From contig JBEKEX010000033.1 in the NCBI GenBank assembly GCA_050013615.1, positions 1 to 16,357 of the forward strand: a stretch of DNA of 16,357 nt, written 5' to 3'. The number at the start of each line of letters is the position of its first letter. Position 1 is the first letter of the stretch. Origin of the DNA: JBEKEX01 sp050013615 (lineage in GTDB: Bacteria; Chloroflexota; Anaerolineae; Anaerolineales; Anaerolineaceae). Under the pieces are notes generated by a model that had not been told where the DNA came from, searched no databases, and saw only the letters and a list, made by a program, of their open reading frames with translations. The position numbers and the translations under genes were made by a program. Shown here piece after piece: positions 1 to 7,267 of the stretch.

Positions 1-1573
1 GGATTCGGAATCCTATCTAGGTGAGCCGGTCACACAAGCGGTCATCACCGTGCCGGCTTACTTCAACGATGCCCAGCGCAACGCCACCAAAGATGCCGGC
101 AAGATCGCCGGTCTGGATGTGCAGCGCATCATCAATGAACCCACGGCTTCGTCGCTGGCTTATGGTTTGGATAAGAAAAAGAACGAAGTGATCGCTGTGT
201 ATGACCTGGGCGGCGGCACATTCGATATCTCCGTCCTTGACGTGGGCGAAGGAGTCTTCCAGGTGCGCGCCACCAGTGGTGATACCTTCCTGGGTGGCGA
301 CGATTTCGACGTGCGCATCATGGACTACCTGATGGACGAGTTCAAGAAACAGAGTGGCATCGACCTGCGCAACGATTTGCAAGCCAAGCAGCGAGTGCGT
401 GAAGCCGCCGAAAAAGCCAAGATCGAGCTTTCTACCGTGCAGCAGACCGAGATCAACCTGCCTTACATCACGGCAGATGCCAGCGGCCCCAAGCACCTGG
501 TGTTGACGCTTACCCGCGCCAAGCTGGAGCAATTGACCGGCGACCTGGTGCAAAAGACGTTGGACCCCGTACGGCGGGCGATCTCGGATGCCGGCCTGAA
601 ACCCTCAGATATCAACGAAGTGGTCTTGGTCGGTGGCATGATCCGTATGCCGGCCGTGCAGGAAGCTGTGAAGAAAGAATTTGGCAAGGAACCCCACAAA
701 GGCGTCAACCCGGATGAGGTGGTGGCTGTTGGTGCTGCCATCCAGGGCGGTGTGCTCGGTGGCGAGGTTAAAGATATCCTGCTGCTGGACGTGACCCCCT
801 TGACACTATCGGTCGAGACCTTCGGCGGTGTTTCCACGCCCATGATCGAGCGCAACACCACCATTCCGACCCGCAAGAGCCAGATTTACTCGACCGCCTC
901 GGATGCGCAGACGCAGGTCGAGATCCACATCCTGCAAGGTGAGCGCCCAATGGCTACCGACAATAAAACACTGGGTAAATTCATCCTGGATGGCATTCCA
1001 CCCGCACCGCGCGGCATCCCCCAGATCGAGGTCACATTCGATATCGATGCCAACGGCATCCTCAAAGTGACGGCGCAGGATAAGGCGACCAGCCGCAGCC
1101 AGCACATCACCATCACTGCCTCTTCCGGCCTGAGCAAGGATGAGGTGGAGCGGATGAAGAAGGAAGCCGAACAGCACGCCGAGGAGGACCTCAAGCGCAA
1201 ATCGTTGATCGAGGCGCGCAACCTGGCGGATAACTCGGTTTACACGGCCGAGAAGTTGTTGAAGGACAACGGCGACAAAGTGGCTGCCGACCTCAAGAAG
1301 CAGGTCGAAGAAGCCATGGAGAAAGTCAAATCCGTCAAAGATGGCGACGACATCGAAGCCATCACGCAGGCCGCCGAGCAGCTTGGCCAGGTACTGCAAA
1401 AACTGGGTGCCAGCATGTACCAGCAACCCGGTGCAGCCGGCCCTGGACCTTCGAGCGGCCCCGGCCCTGAAGCTGGCGGGTCTCCTGATGGGGGCGGGCA
1501 GCCAGGTAGTGGCCCTGCACCAGAAGGTCACTCCGGTGACGATGTGGTGGATGGAGAGTTCAAGAACGTGTAA
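1..1573 (+). CDS. dnaK: Molecular chaperone DnaK (Hsp70), 5' end missing
   Basis: ATP-dependent Hsp70 chaperone that binds unfolded polypeptides in the cytoplasm with DnaJ and GrpE. The frame is open from base 2, reading DSESYLGEPVTQAVITVPAY, so the gene begins before the window; 523 residues are visible and roughly 120-125 N-terminal residues, including the first phosphate loop, are absent. Visible nucleotide-binding-domain motifs are the AYFNDAQR and INEPTASSLAYG stretches, the phosphate-2 loop DLGGGTFD (about 203-226) and the adenosine motif VLVGGMIRMP (about 620-655). The interdomain linker DILLLDVTPLTL lies near 773-808, followed by the beta-sandwich substrate domain and helical lid. The tail is a Gly/Pro-rich linker ending in DDVVDGEFKNV, comparable with the acidic EEVD-like end of bacterial DnaK. 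TAA stop at 1571. dnaJ follows after 202 bases with no grpE between. The family call is certain. Confidence 0.98.
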   Translation, partial: DSESYLGEPVTQAVITVPAYFNDAQRNATKDAGKIAGLDVQRIINEPTASSLAYGLDKKKNEVIAVYDLGGGTFDISVLDVGEGVFQVRATSGDTFLGGDDFDVRIMDYLMDEFKKQSGIDLRNDLQAKQRVREAAEKAKIELSTVQQTEINLPYITADASGPKHLVLTLTRAKLEQLTGDLVQKTLDPVRRAISDAGLKPSDINEVVLVGGMIRMPAVQEAVKKEFGKEPHKGVNPDEVVAVGAAIQGGVLGGEVKDILLLDVTPLTLSVETFGGVSTPMIERNTTIPTRKSQIYSTASDAQTQVEIHILQGERPMATDNKTLGKFILDGIPPAPRGIPQIEVTFDIDANGILKVTAQDKATSRSQHITITASSGLSKDEVERMKKEAEQHAEEDLKRKSLIEARNLADNSVYTAEKLLKDNGDKVAADLKKQVEEAMEKVKSVKDGDDIEAITQAAEQLGQVLQKLGASMYQQPGAAGPGPSSGPGPEAGGSPDGGGQPGSGPAPEGHSGDDVVDGEFKNV

Positions 1574-1600
1574 TCGAGAACTTTGGAACAATCGAAACCC

Positions 1601-1633
1601 GGGGCGTTTTGAGCCTGACGCTCAAAGCGCCCC
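1601..1633 (+). terminator. Strong hairpin after dnaK, terminator-like without a U-tract
   Basis: Arms GGGGCGTTTTGAGC (1601-1614) and GCTCAAAGCGCCCC (1620-1633) pair over 14 bp, with one G-U wobble (1607 with 1627), around the 5-base loop CTGAC. The hairpin starts 28 bases after the dnaK stop, where a terminator would be expected. The bases that follow (TTCGCAG) are not a U-run, so it is not a textbook intrinsic terminator. It could be an attenuator between dnaK and dnaJ or a 3'-end stabiliser. The structure is directly visible; the role is inferred. Confidence 0.6.
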
Positions 1634-1700
1634 TTCGCAGTATATATATTAGCCGAGGATTACCGGGTATTCAGGATACAATTGGTGTTTATCTTGTTTA

Positions 1701-1755
1701 CCCTCTGTATAGAGGGTTTACCCTCTGTAAGAGGGCTTACCCTCTGAATAGAGGG
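1701..1755 (+). repeat. Three tandem short palindromes upstream of dnaJ
   Basis: Three copies of CCCTCT-N3/4-AGAGGG lie head to tail at 1701-1716 (spacer GTAT), 1721-1735 (GTA) and 1740-1755 (GAAT). Their periods are 20 and 19 bases, and each copy is preceded by TTA. Every copy is a perfect 6-bp dyad. The array ends 20 bases before the dnaJ ATG. About two helical turns between first and third copies would put the dyads on roughly the same DNA face, as in multi-operator arrays; as RNA they would form three consecutive small hairpins in the dnaJ leader. It does not match the CIRCE (HrcA) or HAIR (HspR) consensus as I know them. Function unknown. Confidence 0.85.
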
Positions 1756-1775
1756 ATCATCCTTTAAAGATAACT

Positions 1776-2897
1776 ATGCCAACACAACGTGATTATTATG
1801 AAATTTTAGGTGTGCCGCGCGACGCCTCCACGGATGACCTTAAGACCGCTTTCCGCAAATTAGCGCGCCAGTACCACCCGGATGTGAACAAAGCGCCGGA
1901 CGCCGAAGAACGCTTCAAGGAAATCAATGAGGCTTACGGTGTCCTCTCCGATCCCGAAAAGCGCGCCGCTTACGACCGCTACGGGCATGCCGGCCTGAAC
2001 GGGATGGGCAACATGCCGGATTTCTCCAATTCCGACCTTTTCTCCGACCTGTTCGAAGGATTGTTCGGGTTCAACACCAGCGGGCGCAGAGGCGGGCGTA
2101 ACACGCCCCGGCGCGGGCAAGACCTGGCGTATGCCGTGCAGCTCAACTTTGAGGAAGTGGTTACCGGCGTCGACCGTGAGATAGAGATCACCCGCGACGA
2201 AGTGTGCCATAACTGTAAAGGCAGCGGCGCAGAACCGGGCACCAGCAAGTCGCGCTGCGAAACCTGCGGCGGGCGCGGCGAAGTTCGCCAGGTGCGCAAC
2301 ACCTTCCTGGGTTCCATGGTGCAGGTGACCACCTGCCCTACCTGCAACGGCACCGGCGAAGTGATCACCAAACCCTGCCACATTTGCCGCGGCAGTGGAC
2401 TGGAACGACGCACGGTGAAAAAAGTCGTTTCCATCCCCGCCGGTGTGGATGAAGGTACGCATATCCGCCTGGCAGGTGAGGGCCAGCCTGGCATCAACAA
2501 CGGGCCGCATGGTAATCTCTATTTGGAGATCCACGTCAAACCCCATAAATTCTTCCGTCGTCGTGAGGACGACGTGTTACTGGATTTGATGATCAATATT
2601 GCCCAGGCAGCGCTGGGCTCCGAGATCGAAGTGCCGACGGTGGATGGCAAAGCCAAACTCAAAATTCCAGCTGGGACGCAACCCGGCAAAGTCTTTACCC
2701 TCAAGAATAAGGGCATCCCGCATGTACGCGGCGGTGGCCGGGGCGACCAGCTCGTGGTCATCAATGTGGAAGTACCCTCGCGCTTGACCGCTGAACAGCG
2801 CAAGCTGTTCGAACAGCTCGCTAGCACACTGGGCACCGAAGTGCGCCCGCAAGAACGCGGCTTTCTCGATTTCATGAAAGAGGTGTTGGGTGGTTGA
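1776..2897 (+). CDS. dnaJ: Co-chaperone DnaJ (Hsp40, class I)
   Basis: Stimulates the DnaK ATPase and delivers unfolded substrates to it. The 373-residue length is normal for the family. The J domain occupies residues 1-70, with the catalytic HPD at 34-36 (QYHPDVNK). A short Gly/Phe-rich region follows (about 77-110). Four zinc-binding CxxCxGxG repeats start at Cys144, Cys161, Cys187 and Cys201, giving two complete zinc centres. The C-terminal beta-barrel substrate domains run to the end. This domain set makes it a class I (type A) DnaJ, not a CbpA-like protein. The ATG at 1776 is chosen because the protein then begins directly with the J domain (MPTQRDYYEILGV). The gene follows dnaK at 202 bases and overlaps prmA by 8 bases. 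Regulation may involve the palindrome array just upstream. Confidence 0.98.
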   Translation: MPTQRDYYEILGVPRDASTDDLKTAFRKLARQYHPDVNKAPDAEERFKEINEAYGVLSDPEKRAAYDRYGHAGLNGMGNMPDFSNSDLFSDLFEGLFGFNTSGRRGGRNTPRRGQDLAYAVQLNFEEVVTGVDREIEITRDEVCHNCKGSGAEPGTSKSRCETCGGRGEVRQVRNTFLGSMVQVTTCPTCNGTGEVITKPCHICRGSGLERRTVKKVVSIPAGVDEGTHIRLAGEGQPGINNGPHGNLYLEIHVKPHKFFRRREDDVLLDLMINIAQAALGSEIEVPTVDGKAKLKIPAGTQPGKVFTLKNKGIPHVRGGGRGDQLVVINVEVPSRLTAEQRKLFEQLASTLGTEVRPQERGFLDFMKEVLGG

Positions 2898-3807
2898 GAT
2901 ACGCTGGCTGGAAGTATCCATGGTGGTGAATGGAGAACTCGCCGAAGCGGTCGCCGAAGTGCTCGACCGTTTTGCTTCCAATGGGGTAGTCATCGAGAGC
3001 AACGTCAAGTCGCTGAGTGATGAAGATGAAGGCACGCCCGAAGGCCCGGTGAAAGTCTACGGCTATCTGTGTGTGGACGAGCACCTGGAAGAGAACCGGG
3101 CCCGGCTGGAAGAAGCGTTGTGGCACCTGGGCCAGATCCAGGAACTGCCCAAGGCCGAGTTCAAGTTCATCGAAGATGAAGACTGGATGACGGCCTGGAA
3201 GAAGCATTACCATCCCATCGAGGTCGGCGAAAAGTTGCTGATCGTCCCGGCCTGGCTGAAGCCACGCAACCCCAAACGGATTGCGGTGAAGATCGACCCC
3301 AGCATGGCATTCGGCACCGGCACTCATCCCTCCACGCAACTCTGTCTGGAGCTTTTGGAGACTTATATTCGCCTCGACCAGCCGGTCATCGACGTGGGCT
3401 GCGGTTCGGGCATCCTGTCGATTGCGGCGCTCAAGCTGGGTGCCAGCCACGCCCTGGGAGTGGATATCGATAACGCCGCCATCAAATCCACGCATGATAA
3501 TGCCCGCGCCAATGGTGTGGAAGCCGCCATCGAGACCGGGCTGGGTTCAGTCGAAGAGATTTTGAAAAGCAATTTTTCCATCCAACAGGCGCCGCTGGTG
3601 CTGGCCAACATTCTGGCGCCGGTGATCATCCGCCTGTTCAAGGCCGGTCTGGCCGATCTGATGACTCCCGATGGTGCCATCGTCCTGGCCGGCATTCTGG
3701 ACACCCAGGCGGAAGGAGTTTCCACCGTGGCAGTCGAAAATGGATTGAAGTTTGTCGAGCAGCGTCAAATGGGGGATTGGGTGGCGCTGGTTTTCAAACA
3801 AAGATGA
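2890..3807 (+). CDS. prmA: Ribosomal protein L11 methyltransferase PrmA
   Basis: SAM-dependent enzyme that trimethylates ribosomal protein L11 at several amino groups. At 305 residues it is of usual length. The N-terminal substrate-recognition domain (RWLEVSMVVNGELAEAV onward) is followed by the family motif FGTGTH (residues 141-146), SAM-binding motif I DVGCGSG (168-174), the acidic VDID loop after motif I (191-194), and the ANILAPVI signature (239-246) in the position of the NPPY-like catalytic motif. The start is a GTG at 2890 inside the end of dnaJ; it keeps the conserved WLEV N-terminus, and GAGGTG at 2880-2885 serves as ribosome binding site. dnaJ-prmA adjacency is common in bacteria. 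The permease starts at its stop codon (ATGA), so the two are probably translationally coupled. Confidence 0.96.
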   Translation: MVEIRWLEVSMVVNGELAEAVAEVLDRFASNGVVIESNVKSLSDEDEGTPEGPVKVYGYLCVDEHLEENRARLEEALWHLGQIQELPKAEFKFIEDEDWMTAWKKHYHPIEVGEKLLIVPAWLKPRNPKRIAVKIDPSMAFGTGTHPSTQLCLELLETYIRLDQPVIDVGCGSGILSIAALKLGASHALGVDIDNAAIKSTHDNARANGVEAAIETGLGSVEEILKSNFSIQQAPLVLANILAPVIIRLFKAGLADLMTPDGAIVLAGILDTQAEGVSTVAVENGLKFVEQRQMGDWVALVFKQR

Positions 3808-5198
3808 CTGCCGGGATAAGATCTGTCGGCTTCAAACGGGTGCTGCGGCGGCTGGATATGACGCTGTTCACCCTGTGCGCCATCATCGTGCTCGACGGCC
3901 TGGCGCCCTCGGCCGCCATCGGTGCCTCATCCCTTACCTGGTATCTCATCACGCTGGTGTTATTTTTCGTCCCCTATAGCCTGATCGTCGCCGAGCTCGG
4001 TTCCACTTACCCGGAGCAGGGCGGGCCCTACGTGTGGATCCGGCGCGCCTTTGGAAAGGCATGGGCTGCCCGCGGCACCTGGTATTATTGGGTGTGCCTG
4101 CCACTGGGCATGCCATCGGTATATATTCTTTTTGCCGGCATTGCCGGGCAAATGTTCTTCCCTAATCTAAGTCGCGGCGGGATCATTGTCATTGGCGTTG
4201 TCATGACCTGGCTCACTGTGCTGGTGAGCATTGTGACGCTGGAGGTCAGCAAGTGGGTGCCCAACCTGGGTGCCATCTTCAAAGTGCTCATCATCCTGGC
4301 GCTTGGCGCCGGCGGGATTGCCTTTGCCATCCATCACGGCGTCGCCAATGAGCTGTCGCTCAAAACTCTGCTGCCCTCTTGGAACACTGGTCTGGCTTTT
4401 CTACCCACCGTTGTATTCAACTTCATGGGGTTCGAACTGATGTCCAGCGCCGGTGACGAGATGAAGAACCCGACCCGCGACGTTCCTGTAGCCATCATCA
4501 CTTCCGGAACGCTGATCGCTTTCCTTTATTTATTAGCCACCAGTGGCATCCTGTTGGCACTGCCGCTGGACAGGCTCAGCCTGGTCACCGGCGTCATCGA
4601 TACCCTGAAAAATATGCTGGGCGGCTCGGCCATCGGCCAGGGGATGGTGATAGTTTTAGGGGTTGGCACCTTATATACCTTGTTTGCCACCATGGTTACC
4701 TGGACCATGGGCACCGGCCGCACAGCAGCCCGGGCGGCCCAAGAAGGGACGCTCCCGGCAGTTTTCGGTCGCATGCATCCCGTTTATAAAACTCCCGTCG
4801 GCGCTTATATCATCACTGGCATCATTTCCACGCTGGTGCTCGCCTTCTATGGCTTGTTGCCTACCAGCGAGGATCAATTCTTTTGGTCGCTGTTCGCTTT
4901 CGGTTCCATCATCTACTTGCTGCCTTACTTGGCGATCTTCCCTGCATTTCTTAAATTGCGCCATGACGATCCGGATACGCCGCGGCCCTATCGGTTCCCC
5001 GGTGGCAATTTTGTGGGTTGGGTGGCTGCCGTCGTTTGCCTGATTTTTATCGTCCAGGCGATCGTCTTTTTCATCTGGGTGCCCGGGCTGCCCCTGGATG
5101 GGCTTTACACCATCCCGATCCTGGTTGGAATCGTGGTCACTGTCGTTGTGGGCGAACTCCTGCTCTCACGTGGGATAAAGCATTCCCCCTCAAACTAA
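3804..5198 (+). CDS. APC-superfamily amino acid permease
   Basis: Integral membrane transporter of 464 residues with about twelve hydrophobic segments, typical of the amino acid-polyamine-organocation superfamily. TM1 (about residues 20-42) contains the unwound segment expected in the substrate site. The loop YPEQGGPYVWIRRAFG (69-84) matches the YPxxGG-Y-W signature of GadC-like antiporters and related permeases. A second family hallmark is FMGFELMSSAGDEMKNPTRDVP (split: FMGFELM 207-213, GDEMKNPTRD 217-226), seen in TM6 and the following loop. The substrate cannot be fixed from sequence. The ATG at 3804 overlaps the prmA stop as ATGA; an upstream in-frame TTG at 3777 is less likely because it lies deep in prmA and adds nine non-family residues. 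An internal ATG at 3858 is possible. The gene converges with the ABC-F gene 38 bases downstream. Its place after prmA looks like read-through coupling, not shared function. Confidence 0.9.
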   Translation: MTAGIRSVGFKRVLRRLDMTLFTLCAIIVLDGLAPSAAIGASSLTWYLITLVLFFVPYSLIVAELGSTYPEQGGPYVWIRRAFGKAWAARGTWYYWVCLPLGMPSVYILFAGIAGQMFFPNLSRGGIIVIGVVMTWLTVLVSIVTLEVSKWVPNLGAIFKVLIILALGAGGIAFAIHHGVANELSLKTLLPSWNTGLAFLPTVVFNFMGFELMSSAGDEMKNPTRDVPVAIITSGTLIAFLYLLATSGILLALPLDRLSLVTGVIDTLKNMLGGSAIGQGMVIVLGVGTLYTLFATMVTWTMGTGRTAARAAQEGTLPAVFGRMHPVYKTPVGAYIITGIISTLVLAFYGLLPTSEDQFFWSLFAFGSIIYLLPYLAIFPAFLKLRHDDPDTPRPYRFPGGNFVGWVAAVVCLIFIVQAIVFFIWVPGLPLDGLYTIPILVGIVVTVVVGELLLSRGIKHSPSN

Positions 5199-5236
5199 AA
5201 AATATCAATCGAACGATTGGAACAGGAAAGCAGTTC

Positions 5237-7135
5237 TCAATTCTTTGAGAGTTGCTCCCATTCGGCCAGTTTATCTTCCAACAATGCTTGCAGCCGCACG
5301 TATTCCCGGCCCAGCTTTTGGACATTCGCAGGCTCCATGTCGGCCTTCTCCAATTGTTGGGTGAGCACCGCCAGCTCTGCCTCTGCCTTAGTGATCTCTT
5401 GTTCCAGGGCGTCCACGCGCCGCTGGTGCCGCCGCAGGCGGTCCTTGCTGAGCTTGCCGGGTTGATGTTCCGGCACACCCGGCTTTTTATCCGCTTCTTT
5501 GGGAACCGTTTTGCCTTTCTCGGCCTCGCCTTGGCGGGCAGTCTTGTATTCGCTGTACGTGCCCTCGAAGACCCGCAGCATGCTCTCTTCGGGCAGCACT
5601 TCCCATACCTGGGTTGCCAGGGCGTCGATCAAATAACGGTCGTGTGAGACCAGCAGGATGGTGCCGGCATAATTTGCCAGCAGGTTCTGCAGCACTTCCT
5701 GCGCCGGCAAATCCAGGTGGTTGGTGGGTTCGTCCAGCAGAAGCAAATTTGCGCCCTGCAGTGCTAGGCAGGCTAGCGCCAGGCGGCCGCGTTCCCCGCC
5801 GGAAAGAGCCGCGACCGGTTTGAAGACATCGTCGCCTGTGAACAGAAACTTAGCCAAATAATCACGCACTTCGGCAGGCAGCATGCGCGGCGCCTGCGCC
5901 TGGATCTCTTCCATCAACGTCCACTTTGGATGCAGCCCCTCGTGCGCCTGGGCAAAATAGCCGATCTTCAGGCTGGAGCCCAGCTCCACTTCGCCGGCCA
6001 ACGGTGGAATTTGATTCAGAATGGTCCTGAGGAATGTGGTCTTGCCGGCGCCATTGGGGCCGATGACCGCCGCACATTCGCCCCGCTGCAGCACCAGATC
6101 CGGCACGGCGAACAGCGGTTTGCCCTCGTCGGCAAATCCCACGCTCAACCCATAGGTGCGTAGCACAAGGTTGCCAGAACGCCCGACCGGTTCCAGTTTC
6201 AGATGCAGTTTCCGTCCTTGGGTGGGCGGCGTCAATTTGGCTTCTTTGAGCAGTCGTTCCAGGCGGGTGCGCCGGCCCTGCGCCTGGCGTGTATTCTGCC
6301 CGGCCAGGTTGCGGCGGATATATTCCTCTTCCTTCTCGACAAATTCCTGCTGTTTCTCGTATTCTTCCAGGCGGCGCTGGTAACGTTCCTCGCGCTGCAT
6401 CAAATAAGCGCTGTAGTTGCCGTGATACGTTTCCAGAGCGGGCGTCATCTCCCAAATGGTCTTGGCCACCCGGTCGAGGAAATAGCGGTCGTGGGAGACG
6501 ATCAATACCGCACCCTCCCATTCCGCCAGGTAACTTTCCAGCCACTCCACCGCGGCGATGTCCAGGTGGTTAGTGGGCTCGTCCAGCAGTAGCAAATCAG
6601 GGTTGGACAACAGCAAGCGTGCCAGCAATGCCCGCGTGCGCTGCCCGCCGGAGAATTGAGTGAGTGGGCGCCGCTCATCATCGGCAGTGAAACCCAGGCC
6701 GGTCAGTGTTTGGTGGATGCGCAACTCGAAAGTATACCCGCCCAAATGCTCGAACTCTGCCTGCAGCCGGCCGTAGCTTTCCAGCGCCGCTTCCGCTTTG
6801 GCAGGGTCGCTCATCTCGGCTTCCAGCCGCTCCAGTTCTGTGCGTCGCAGCACCAGGTCCGCAAAGGCGGTCAGGCACTCATCCCACAGGTTGTTGTTTG
6901 TCTCGAAGGTGGTTTCCTGCGGCAGATAACCCACGCGCAGCCCCTTGGCACGTTCCACCCTTCCGCCGGAAGGCTCTTCCAGGCCGACCAGGATGCGCAG
7001 CAAGGTGGTCTTGCCCACGCCGTTCGGGCCCACCAGGGCAACCCGCCCATGGCGCGGCACACTGAGCGTGATATGGGTGAAAATATCGCGCGCGCCGTAA
7101 GATTTTCCGAGGTCGATGGCAGAAATCAGTGACAT
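5237..7135 (-). CDS. ABC-F family ATPase (Uup/YdiF-like), probable ribosome-associated factor
   Basis: Soluble protein of 632 residues with two ABC ATPase cassettes in one chain and no membrane segments, the hallmark of ABC-F proteins, which act at the ribosomal E site. Cassette 1: Walker A GPNGVGKTT (36-44), signature FSGGQRTRA (161-169), Walker B LLLLDEPTNHLD (181-192). Cassette 2: Walker A GPNGAGKTT (359-367), signature LSGGERGRLA (444-453), Walker B LLLLDEPTNHLD (464-475). Both catalytic glutamates (DEP) are present. The inter-cassette linker (about 230-305) is charged, helical and Arg/Glu-rich, matching the P-site tRNA interaction region. A basic segment (about 540-570) leads to a C-terminal coiled coil (about 572-630), as in Uup and YdiF. 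Housekeeping translation factor is more likely than antibiotic resistance, but sequence alone does not settle it. Convergent with the permease, divergent from dnaG. Confidence 0.93.
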   Translation of the reverse strand: MSLISAIDLGKSYGARDIFTHITLSVPRHGRVALVGPNGVGKTTLLRILVGLEEPSGGRVERAKGLRVGYLPQETTFETNNNLWDECLTAFADLVLRRTELERLEAEMSDPAKAEAALESYGRLQAEFEHLGGYTFELRIHQTLTGLGFTADDERRPLTQFSGGQRTRALLARLLLSNPDLLLLDEPTNHLDIAAVEWLESYLAEWEGAVLIVSHDRYFLDRVAKTIWEMTPALETYHGNYSAYLMQREERYQRRLEEYEKQQEFVEKEEEYIRRNLAGQNTRQAQGRRTRLERLLKEAKLTPPTQGRKLHLKLEPVGRSGNLVLRTYGLSVGFADEGKPLFAVPDLVLQRGECAAVIGPNGAGKTTFLRTILNQIPPLAGEVELGSSLKIGYFAQAHEGLHPKWTLMEEIQAQAPRMLPAEVRDYLAKFLFTGDDVFKPVAALSGGERGRLALACLALQGANLLLLDEPTNHLDLPAQEVLQNLLANYAGTILLVSHDRYLIDALATQVWEVLPEESMLRVFEGTYSEYKTARQGEAEKGKTVPKEADKKPGVPEHQPGKLSKDRLRRHQRRVDALEQEITKAEAELAVLTQQLEKADMEPANVQKLGREYVRLQALLEDKLAEWEQLSKN

Positions 7136-7168
7136 CAGGGTGCCCCAAAGGGTAAATTCGACGGAAAG

Positions 7169-7177
7169 AGTATACCA
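7169..7177 (-). promoter_or_regulatory. Extended -10 promoter for the ABC-F gene
   Basis: Read on the minus strand, this is TGGTATACT: the TGn extension plus a TATACT -10 hexamer. No good -35 lies 16-18 bases upstream, as is usual for extended -10 promoters. Transcription would begin near 7162, leaving a leader of about 27 bases to the ATG at 7135. Consensus match only. Confidence 0.5.
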
Positions 7178-7246
7178 TATGGAAAACCTCAGCCGCAGTA
7201 GTAGAATCGATTCAGCATTGAGTTACCCGCCGGGCGGAAATTGGTT

Positions 7247-7252
7247 TAGAAT
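7247..7252 (+). promoter_or_regulatory. Weak candidate -10 element for dnaG
   Basis: TAGAAT lies 15 bases before the dnaG ATG, giving a predicted start near 7259 and a leader of only about nine bases. A poor -35-like TTACCC occurs at 7223-7228 with an 18-base spacer. dnaG diverges from the ABC-F gene, so a promoter must lie somewhere in 7136-7267. This is the best candidate I see but it is weak. Confidence 0.3.
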
Positions 7253-7267
7253 AGACCCAGAGTTGGT

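Larger units (their letters stand above)
1574..1775. other. Intergenic region dnaK-dnaJ
   Basis: 202 bases without a gene, the longest non-coding stretch in the window. In order it holds the hairpin at 1601-1633, an AT-rich run at 1641-1650, a weak -10-like TACAAT at 1677-1682 with no convincing -35, and the three tandem palindromes at 1701-1755. If TACAAT is a promoter, transcription would begin near 1689 and the palindromes would lie entirely in the dnaJ leader. No clear Shine-Dalgarno sequence precedes the dnaJ start; only a weak AAAGA lies at 1766-1770. Confidence 0.7.

Noticed and set aside
17..553. 178-codon open frame on the minus strand opposite dnaK
   Set aside because: It lies antisense to a conserved chaperone gene and has no recognisable domain. 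Long antisense frames opposite dnaK are a known artefact of its codon use.
806..1591. 261-codon open frame on the minus strand opposite the dnaK 3' half
   Set aside because: Same reason: a GC-rich mirror of dnaK codons, with no family resemblance and no ribosome binding site.
1701..1755. CRISPR array or CIRCE element
   Set aside because: Units repeat every 19-20 bases without unique spacers of CRISPR length. The arms do not resemble TTAGCACTC/GAGTGCTAA of CIRCE.
1860..2546. 228-codon open frame on the minus strand opposite dnaJ
   Set aside because: Composition is what complementing DnaJ Gly/Cys-rich repeats would give; no independent signal.
2872..3495. 207-codon minus-strand frame opposite prmA
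   Set aside because: It fully overlaps a clear methyltransferase gene and shows no domain of its own.
3777..3803. Upstream TTG start for the permease
   Set aside because: The ATG at 3804 overlaps the prmA stop in the common ATGA form; the nine extra residues do not look like a permease N-terminus.
5206..5250. Bidirectional terminator between the permease and the ABC-F gene
   Set aside because: The dyads CAATCG/CGATTG (5206-5219) and TCTCAA/TTGAGA (5235-5250) are short and AT-rich, and the second overlaps the ABC-F end. Too weak to call.
5237..7135. Antibiotic-resistance ABC-F gene
   Set aside because: Nothing in the sequence or neighbours points to resistance. The C-terminal coiled coil and housekeeping context favour a general Uup/YdiF-like factor.
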